NCBI RefSeq assembly: GCF_016283395.1
Contig: NZ_JAEEMU010000032.1
Span: 248,001-312,000, forward strand
Reading direction: 5' to 3'
DNA from: Ruminococcus sp.
GTDB lineage: Bacteria; Bacillota_A; Clostridia; Oscillospirales; Ruminococcaceae
DNA length: 64,000 nt
The translations under genes were made by a program, and so were the position numbers. The notes beneath the pieces are model-generated. The model had not been told where the DNA came from and searched no databases. It saw only the letters and a list, made by a program, of their open reading frames with translations. Positions 58,480 through 64,000 of the stretch are shown piece after piece (position 1 is the first letter of the stretch; each line of letters opens with the position of its first letter).

Positions 58480-61400
58480 TCATTCTTCATCTTTCTTTTT
58501 ATTTTTTACAACAATTATCGCACCTGCTGCTGTTGCAAGAGCAGCAAGTCCTGTAATTACCTTATATGCAACAGGATAACCTGTCTGAGGTAATGTTCCG
58601 TTATCGTCAGGATTTGTTGGTACTGTGGAAGATGTAGTTGTATCAGAAGTTGAAGTAGTGGTATTTGTAGTTGTGGTCGTTGTTGTTGATGTAGTAGTTG
58701 TTGTGGTGGTAGTCGTTGTAGTGGTTGTTGTTGACGAAGTGGATGTAGTTGTTGTAGTTACGATAGGACCGTTGCCGCTGAGATCATAGCCATAGCCGCT
58801 AAAGTCCTTGACATTGCCCTTTGCAATAAGCTTGCAGCCGTCGTTTACCTTGATCACTGTATTAGGAGCAATAAGAATATCGATATTTTCAGGGATAGTA
58901 ACGTCTGCTGTTACTTTGACATTGCCAAAGAGTGAAAGCTCTGTTTTTTCGCTTGCCTTTACTGCGTCTTCAACAGCTACTCTGATATCAGCATATGCCT
59001 TCTTGTTGCTGAGCATAGCAACTGCAGCTGCATCAATAGTCACACTGTCTATGATTTCGCCGCAGGTATCGCATACCTTTACCGCAAGGCCCTTATTGCC
59101 GTTGCTCGGAGCATTTACCAGTATATATCCGCCTGTAGAACTGCATTCATGTGCCTCAACGCTGCGAACTTTGTATTCTTCCTTTGTTCCGTCTGAATAA
59201 AGGAGACTGATAACGCCTGTTTTGCCTGCTTCCTTTGCAGTTAGTCTTATAACTGTTCCCTCGGTTATATTGATATAGCCGTCAGTATCAGGAGTTGTAC
59301 CATTCATATCTGTAAGCTCAAAAGCATTATCAGATGCCTTTTTAAGTGATGAAACAGTACCGAACTTCGGAGGTGCTGGGAACTGATCTGCTGCATATAC
59401 TTTGACTTTTACACTGACATTTTCTTTTGGCTCTACTGCCATAAACATATCTGTTACAACATCTATTACGCCTGAGAGTCTACCTTGTGATAGTCTTTCG
59501 TTTATATACGCTTCAAAGTCAGTAACATCTTCTCTTGCAGCACTTGTGTCATAATTGAATATATAATTCTGTCTGAATGTCTCAAATGCACTTCCTGTAT
59601 TATTTGAAGGACCATTGAATATATCAACAAGTCTGTTTGAAGCTGCATTTGTCCATATTCTCCTTACAACGCCATTCGGAGCTGTACCGTTATCTGTGTA
59701 TAAAACTTCGTATGGTATGCTGCCTGAGCCTGTAAAGCTTACAGATACATTTTTAAGGATATGTTCTGTTGGTAGTTCGCTGAAGCAAGCTTCGTAGAGA
59801 CTGTAGAATCTTGCAATATTCATCATTCTCGGATTAAGTGACAGATAAGCAAGCAGACGCTTCTGATTTGCATCAAATCTTTCTGCATCAATATACTGCT
59901 CATATATTGATTTCCAGAGATCTGTAACATGGAGCTCGATAACCGCTGTTTCGCCTGGCTGTAATTCATCTACAGCTATGCTTGTAATATTGCTGCGGTT
60001 CACAAGATTCTGATGCTTTGTAGCAATTGCTTCTGTTTCGCCCTTTTTGGTGCGATAAAGAGTTGCATTTGAACCCTGTTCAAATCCTGTGATCTGATTT
60101 TCAAGATCGTAGATAGGCTTGTCGGAAACATTTTTCAGACCTATCTTTATAACATAATCTTTATTGAAATAAGAATACTTCGGAAGCTCAATATACATTT
60201 TAAGTGCTGAGCTGGAATAAACATGAAGCGTATCCTGTGACTTGAATGTGTAATCAAACTGCTTATCTTCGTTTTTGCCGCTGAACAGTGCAGTAAGATC
60301 ATAATCGCCTTCCTTGTCACCGCGGATCTTCCAGTCTGCTGTTTTTATTTCGCAAGGTTCAAGATTGCCCATATCCTGAAGCTCATCGCCCTTGACCAGT
60401 GTAAGTCCATCAGGGATGTTGAGCTTTGCACTGCAATCAGTGAGTGCCTTCTGATCGTTGTTTACAACAATTAGCTGAACGTCGTAGAATTCCTTGAGCC
60501 ACTTGCTCTTGCCGTAGATTATCATGTACATCTCTTCGTCAACTGTTACTTCTTCAACATGGACAAGAGGTACGAAGAATGCATTCAGATCAGGGATAAA
60601 CGTAGGCTTGTCATTGCTTACAGGAATTACTGTATCTTCAACTTTAATAGTACGCTTTGCGCTTACAGGAGTACCTGTAGCTTTATCAACTACTACATAC
60701 TTATTGATGACAACGCCTGCTGCATCAAAATCAGCCTGTATGGAATACTGGAAGCTGTTGAAGTTATCTTCATCTTCAAGATCTATACCTGCTGCCTTGA
60801 CTTCGTCCTTAGTCATCGGAGTTACTTTGAGCTCGCCGTCAATCTTAAGACGTACAGGCTCTGTTGTCGTAGATGTAGTCGATGTTGTTGAAGTTGTAGT
60901 AGTGGTCGTTGTTGTAGTTGTGGTACTTGTCGGCTCCGGAGCTGTTTCTGTATGCGGTTCTTCCCACTCACAAATGAAGCCCATGTTATTGATATTTGAC
61001 ATCCAGCCTCTGTTCGGATTATCGTTCCAGCGTCCATTTGAGGTAAATGCCATCATGCAGTCCTCGCCGCCGTCATTATCGGGCTGTCCGCCTGACCAGT
61101 TTTTATAATCCATCGGTTCGCCTGTGATCCATTTGAATACGCGGTCTTCATCGCAGTGTCCACCGATCCACAGATAACTCTTTGAAGGAGCTTTTGCCTG
61201 GATAGCTTTGTTTATTTGTTCCTGTTCCTCAGGTGATGTGATAACAGCAAGATGACCGCCTATCTTCTCGCAGTAAGCCTTTGCATCTTCCCATGTCATA
61301 CCTGCGTTGAACACCTGATACTTTTCGGTATATGGAATAGTTGTGGTTGATGTTGTCGAAGTAATTATGTCTGTAGCAATTGTTGTTGTACTTGTAGTAG

Positions 61401-62979
61401 TTGTCACTGAATCATCAGCAAGCAACTTGATATAGCCTTGTTCGGTACCCTTGGCAAATATCCATGATTCCATATTTTTTCCTTCATAGTTGTTTTCAGC
61501 ATTTCTGAAGGTTCCTGCATCAGTATCGGTATTCTGGTAAACTATCTTTATAGGAAATACATCACCTGCTTGTGCATCAGAAGGAATTTCAAGATCAAAT
61601 GACAGCATCGTTCCGTCACCGCCATAGTTTCCAGTACCTACTGCAGCTACATAGAAGCTATTTTCTTTGATCTTATTGGAAACTACCGATAAACGGTTAA
61701 GAGCATCTCCTTGTGTCAGAAAACCGTAATTTTTATCTTCAACAAGCGTAAGACGTGGATCCCACTCAATATGCAGTCCAACTTCTGAGTACTTACGATC
61801 AGCGCCTGAAACATTTAATGTTACCGTCTGAACACGTTTGCTTATGGCTTCACTTTTAGGAATCTCAAGTTTGCTGAGTGATAGTATAGGCTTTACAGTT
61901 GAAGAATAAGGATCATAATTATATAATTCAGTCAGATCACCCAAAGCAGAACGCCCATCAATAACTTCGTCCTTGTCGATAACGTTCACAATGCAAGAAG
62001 GAGGAACGATATTCATTTCGTCGGAAACCGCACTGATAATATTCTTGCCTTTCTCAGTAAGCTTTACAGATACATTACCGTTTGCATCTGTAACATATTC
62101 TGTTTCTTTTCCGTTTACCGTGATCTTAGCACCTTCAAGAGGATTTGTATCCTCAGAAATGTACTTATTGAACGTAACACATGAAAGCTTGAGTTTTATC
62201 TCAGAACCTTGTGTAAAACTCTGACTTCTTTTTATGCCAAAGAAGCTGTATGTATCATTGAAGGTGTTTGCATCGGTGTAAACAAATGCATTTATCTGGT
62301 CCCCGTCTTTTATTTCAGCCTCAAGAGACGGCGCAATCGTATCGTTTAAATAATAGCCGAAATCTCTGTCATCTTCAACTCCCCAGAGCTTTGTTATATA
62401 CGATCCGAACTGACCTTCAGCTGTCTGATAGGTGTGTTCGCTGCCGCCGTATTTTTGATGCGCTATTATTAGAGCGTCGTTAATATCAAGCTTTCCGTTT
62501 TTATCGATATCATTTACGATAATAGGTTCCTGAACAATGCCGAACTGCTTTTTGTCATCAGAAATAGTAACAAAAACTTCTACATCCTTCCAAGGGAAAG
62601 CATCAACTTTAGATCCTGTAGCCATTGCAGCATAATACTGCAAAATAAGCTGAGCATCATGGATAGTTATCTTGCCATCAGCATCAACATCGGCTGCTAC
62701 AGTATCAATTTCAGTGTTTTTTTTGCAAAGATATTGCATGGTCAGTGCTGTATCCCTCGAATCAATTATTCCATCGTGGTTAACGTCACCATAAGTGATC
62801 TCAGCAGGTTCTGACTCCACCACTTTTATATTGTTCTGTGATGAGCTTATCTGCTGTGATGCATTGTAAGCCGTTGCGTTAAACGGTATAGCCGTCATTA
62901 TCTGACTTCCTGCTATAGCAGTAGCGGCAACGGCTGACAATACACGTTTTTCAAGCTTTTTGTGTCCATTTTTCATCAT
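58480..62979 (-). CDS. Wall-anchored dockerin / cohesin-like / C-type lectin protein, LPQTG
   Basis: A 1499-aa surface protein; AAAGGAGG precedes the ATG. It has a signal peptide (about 1-38). Residues 62-117 form a type I dockerin with two Ca-binding repeats (GDVNHDGIIDSRD, ADVDADGKITIHD), and a third EF-like loop lies at about 156-168 (NDIDKNGKLDIND). About 180-245 resembles DUF4430. About 365-520 is cohesin-like (VQTVTLNVSGADRKYSEVGLHIEWDPRL, GDGTMLSFDLEIP). About 550-673 is a C-type lectin domain (WEDAKAYCEKIGGHLAVITS, WIGGH, NWSGGQPDNDGGEDC, WNDN, FICEWEE). Two beta-rich regions follow to about 1400. Thr-rich linkers separate modules. LPQTG lies at 1463-1467. It may anchor or extend a cellulosome-like complex and bind sugars. 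Confidence 0.85.
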   Translation of the reverse strand: MMKNGHKKLEKRVLSAVAATAIAGSQIMTAIPFNATAYNASQQISSSQNNIKVVESEPAEITYGDVNHDGIIDSRDTALTMQYLCKKNTEIDTVAADVDADGKITIHDAQLILQYYAAMATGSKVDAFPWKDVEVFVTISDDKKQFGIVQEPIIVNDIDKNGKLDINDALIIAHQKYGGSEHTYQTAEGQFGSYITKLWGVEDDRDFGYYLNDTIAPSLEAEIKDGDQINAFVYTDANTFNDTYSFFGIKRSQSFTQGSEIKLKLSCVTFNKYISEDTNPLEGAKITVNGKETEYVTDANGNVSVKLTEKGKNIISAVSDEMNIVPPSCIVNVIDKDEVIDGRSALGDLTELYNYDPYSSTVKPILSLSKLEIPKSEAISKRVQTVTLNVSGADRKYSEVGLHIEWDPRLTLVEDKNYGFLTQGDALNRLSVVSNKIKENSFYVAAVGTGNYGGDGTMLSFDLEIPSDAQAGDVFPIKIVYQNTDTDAGTFRNAENNYEGKNMESWIFAKGTEQGYIKLLADDSVTTTTSTTTIATDIITSTTSTTTIPYTEKYQVFNAGMTWEDAKAYCEKIGGHLAVITSPEEQEQINKAIQAKAPSKSYLWIGGHCDEDRVFKWITGEPMDYKNWSGGQPDNDGGEDCMMAFTSNGRWNDNPNRGWMSNINNMGFICEWEEPHTETAPEPTSTTTTTTTTTTTSTTSTTSTTTEPVRLKIDGELKVTPMTKDEVKAAGIDLEDEDNFNSFQYSIQADFDAAGVVINKYVVVDKATGTPVSAKRTIKVEDTVIPVSNDKPTFIPDLNAFFVPLVHVEEVTVDEEMYMIIYGKSKWLKEFYDVQLIVVNNDQKALTDCSAKLNIPDGLTLVKGDELQDMGNLEPCEIKTADWKIRGDKEGDYDLTALFSGKNEDKQFDYTFKSQDTLHVYSSSALKMYIELPKYSYFNKDYVIKIGLKNVSDKPIYDLENQITGFEQGSNATLYRTKKGETEAIATKHQNLVNRSNITSIAVDELQPGETAVIELHVTDLWKSIYEQYIDAERFDANQKRLLAYLSLNPRMMNIARFYSLYEACFSELPTEHILKNVSVSFTGSGSIPYEVLYTDNGTAPNGVVRRIWTNAASNRLVDIFNGPSNNTGSAFETFRQNYIFNYDTSAAREDVTDFEAYINERLSQGRLSGVIDVVTDMFMAVEPKENVSVKVKVYAADQFPAPPKFGTVSSLKKASDNAFELTDMNGTTPDTDGYINITEGTVIRLTAKEAGKTGVISLLYSDGTKEEYKVRSVEAHECSSTGGYILVNAPSNGNKGLAVKVCDTCGEIIDSVTIDAAAVAMLSNKKAYADIRVAVEDAVKASEKTELSLFGNVKVTADVTIPENIDILIAPNTVIKVNDGCKLIAKGNVKDFSGYGYDLSGNGPIVTTTTTSTSSTTTTTTTTTTTTTTSTTTTTTTNTTTSTSDTTTSSTVPTNPDDNGTLPQTGYPVAYKVITGLAALATAAGAIIVVKNKKKDEE

Positions 62980-63043
62980 AAAAACCTCCTTTTTGTACGT
63001 TTCGCAGTGCTATAAGTATTATAATAAATACTGCGATGCAAAA

Positions 63044-63072
63044 ATTATAACAAATTATTTACTGTAAGTCAA
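63044..63072 (-). promoter_or_regulatory. Promoter of dockerin/lectin protein gene
   Basis: On the minus strand TTGACT (63067-63072), 17-base spacer, TATAAT (63044-63049). The leader contains TCGCAGT/ACTGCGA arms (63002-63008 and 63030-63036). Confidence 0.7.
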
Positions 63073-63518
63073 TATAATTTGTGGATATTTGTAGGATTTG
63101 CCAAAGACTGTAACAGCAGAAAAATTGTAAGTCTGATGAACTAAAAGATATGATAGCATTCTCGATAATGTGGCTAAAAAAGTTTGCACGCGTGATTAGG
63201 TCAGGAGAGATTAATGTTAGTTCAGAAATGCCCTGATACCAATCAAAAAAGCTGTCTGCTGGCAATAAAAAAGTGTCATACTTGTGTCATGACAACTATG
63301 AAGGAAGGTAATGGATCAAAAATGAACTCAAAAGAAGGTTTCTCGAATTTGCCGATATGCGGTTAAAATTCAGAATACATATGAAATTGTTAAATAAATT
63401 TCCAGCCATTCGTAATGAGCAGGTCGCAGATTTGAGTTCAGTCACAAGCTCCAATAAAACTGAATAATCCGAAAGAATTCTTCACTATGACCACTCCTTG
63501 AAATAAATACAGCATACC
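63073..63518. other. Intergenic region without recognised features
   Basis: About 450 bases. Short protein-like runs exist (for example around 63350-63465 on the plus strand) but without a ribosome site or a full-length frame. I see no hairpin or promoter of note; it may contain gene remnants. Confidence 0.35.
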
Positions 63519-63562
63519 CCCGAAGCTGACAGTGTAAAAACAGTTGGCTTCGGGACTTTTTC
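63519..63562 (+). terminator. Rightward hairpin terminator
   Basis: CCCGAAGC (63519-63526) pairs with GCTTCGGG (63547-63554), then ACTTTTTC. It insulates the downstream promoter; no gene clearly precedes it. Confidence 0.65.
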
Positions 63563-63608
63563 AGCAGGGGTATAATCCTTTCCTATCGTTTGCAATGGCT
63601 TTTTGAGA

Positions 63609-63638
63609 TTGGACAAACCGCATTTTCGATGTTATAAT
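63609..63638 (+). promoter_or_regulatory. Promoter of Cys-peptide leader
   Basis: TTGGAC (63609-63614), 18-base spacer, TATAAT (63633-63638). A transcript would start near 63645. Confidence 0.65.
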
Positions 63639-63671
63639 ATAATCATACCAAAGAGGAAAGGGGCTGTACAA

Positions 63672-63758
63672 ATGGTAACAAGTAAGGACTCCATACAGCA
63701 CATTTTCCGCTCAGTGCTCATTTGTACAGAGCGGATGTGTAAAGCAGAACGATGTTGA
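63672..63758 (+). CDS. 28-aa Cys-containing peptide (candidate leader peptide)
   Basis: ATG at 63672, TGA at 63756-63758; the ribosome site GGAAAGGGG ends eight bases before the start, which is very good for so short a frame. The peptide begins MVTSKDSIQHIF and ends VLICTERMCKAERC, with Cys at positions 18, 23 and 28, evenly five apart and the last being the final residue. It overlaps the structured leader and lies upstream of an Rrf2-type regulator gene, a family that often controls cysteine and iron-sulfur metabolism. Ribosome stalling at Cys codons could control readthrough. It could also be a small secreted or modified peptide. Confidence 0.5.
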   Translation: MVTSKDSIQHIFRSVLICTERMCKAERC

Positions 63759-63800
63759 AGAAACTGCTTTCTGAATGATCTTTGAAAAATATGTGCCATT

Positions 63801-63848
63801 AAAAGCTCCGTCTGAACTTCCATTAGGTTCGGGCGGAGCTTTTCTTAT
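63801..63848 (+). terminator. Terminator ending the Cys-peptide leader
   Basis: AAAAGCTCCGTCTGAAC (63801-63817) pairs with GTTCGGGCGGAGCTTTT (63827-63843) with a wobble, then CTTATAG. The T-rich 3' arm supports termination. Confidence 0.8.
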
Positions 63849-63882
63849 AGCTGTTTATAAACAAATATTATAGCGAAAACAC

Positions 63883-63937
63883 TTGAAATATATCCCCATA
63901 TATGTTATACTTATTATACCGATAGGAATTATAATAA
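63883..63937 (+). promoter_or_regulatory. Promoter and palindromic operator of Rrf2 gene
   Basis: TTGAAA (63883-63888), 17-base spacer, TATACT (63906-63911). TTATTATA (63911-63918) and TATAATAA (63930-63937) form an exact inverted repeat around CCGATAGGAAT, just at the start of transcription. Rrf2 proteins usually repress their own gene through such sites. Confidence 0.6.
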
Positions 63938-63956
63938 TATAAAGGAGAGGAACAAA

Positions 63957-64000
63957 ATGAGAGTATCATCAAAGGTCGAATGCGGTATTATTGCGCTTGT
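63957..64000 (+). CDS. Rrf2-family transcriptional regulator (partial, 5' end only)
   Basis: AAAGGAGAGG precedes the ATG at 63957. The 14 complete codons read MRVSSKVECGIIAL, matching the typical Rrf2/IscR/CymR opening (MRxSxKxxxGxxAL). The rest lies outside the window. Family members sense iron-sulfur clusters, cysteine-synthase complexes or nitric oxide and bind short palindromes. Confidence 0.8.
   Translation, partial: MRVSSKVECGIIAL

Larger units (their letters stand above)
63645..63848 (+). ncRNA. Structured attenuator-like leader RNA
   Basis: About 200 bases between a promoter and a strong terminator. CTGTACAAATG (63664-63674), which includes the peptide start codon, pairs exactly with CATTTGTACAG (63719-63729). 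CACAT...CCGCTC can alternatively pair with GAGCGGATGTG, and AAAGCAG pairs with CTGCTTT. Mutually exclusive pairings plus a terminator are the layout of a transcription attenuator. No known riboswitch, T-box or 6S signature was recognised. Confidence 0.5.

Noticed and set aside
60524..61108. 194-codon plus-strand frame
   Set aside because: Shadow of the Thr-rich linker and lectin region of the dockerin protein; the Val-rich run is the complement of the Thr repeats.
63672..63758. SCIFF-type or other known ribosomally modified peptide
   Set aside because: Only three Cys and no radical-SAM maturase visible in the window; the attenuator reading fits better.
63645..63848. T-box, SAM riboswitch or 6S RNA
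   Set aside because: The conserved T-box and SAM-I core sequences are absent, and the ends do not pair as in 6S RNA.

Overview
The window looks like chromosome of a low-GC, Gram-positive, fibre-degrading gut or rumen Clostridia, most likely Ruminococcus (Oscillospiraceae). The main reasons are a wall-anchored protein with an N-terminal type I dockerin and a cohesin-like module (58480-62979, minus), sortase-assembled pili, Gram-positive polysaccharide phosphoregulation genes, AAGGAGG-type ribosome sites and TTGACA/TATAAT promoters. The genus is inferred from domain content, not from a marker gene. I saw no rRNA, tRNA or CRISPR array.

Layout. (1) 1-5470: accessory genes: a partial HsdR-N-like nuclease, a zinc-ribbon membrane protein, a SUKH protein, a CPBP protease, a DUF4003-like protein and an orphan sortase. 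(2) 5478-17058: two divergent pilus loci back to back. The leftward one is signal peptidase, class C sortase, LAQTG pilin. The rightward one is coiled-coil protein, signal peptidase, 1581-aa tip adhesin, major pilin, terminator-like hairpin, class C sortase. (3) About 17.28-34.19 kb: an integrative, probably mobilizable element ending in an excisionase and a tyrosine integrase. It carries a leftward operon (DUF960, zinc-finger amidoligase, 63-aa protein, class II glutamine amidotransferase, serine recombinase), an XRE regulator pair, DUF1848, an RHH protein plus small relaxase, a secreted leucine-rich-repeat protein, an ImmA/IrrE protease with C-terminal HTH, and a 1057-aa P-loop ATPase.

(4) 34.5-55.3 kb: an exopolysaccharide cluster. 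It has a CpsC-CpsD fusion kinase, a PHP phosphatase, an aminotransferase, the initiating phosphoglycosyltransferase, six glycosyltransferases (five GT2, one GT4), an acetyltransferase, a polymerase, a pyruvyltransferase and a flippase. It ends with an unusual set: a MenD-like ThDP enzyme, a shortened and apparently inactivated paralogue of it, a short-chain dehydrogenase/epimerase and a sugar nucleotidyltransferase. The middle (about 40.2-48.8 kb) is visibly more AT-rich than its flanks and looks like an exchanged, strain-specific cassette.

(5) 55.5-58.5 kb: an orphan RHH protein, a flavodoxin-fold reductase, and a UDP-glucose dehydrogenase fused to an XRE-type HTH whose own promoter region has two matching palindromes. 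(6) 58.5-64.0 kb: the dockerin/cohesin/C-type-lectin LPQTG protein, then a 28-codon peptide with three Cys codons inside a structured, terminator-ended leader, and the start of an Rrf2-family regulator gene.

The most unusual items are the active/inactive ThDP pair, the self-operating HTH-dehydrogenase fusion, the amidoligase/amidotransferase operon on the mobile element, the dockerin-cohesin-lectin surface protein and the Cys-peptide attenuator-like leader.
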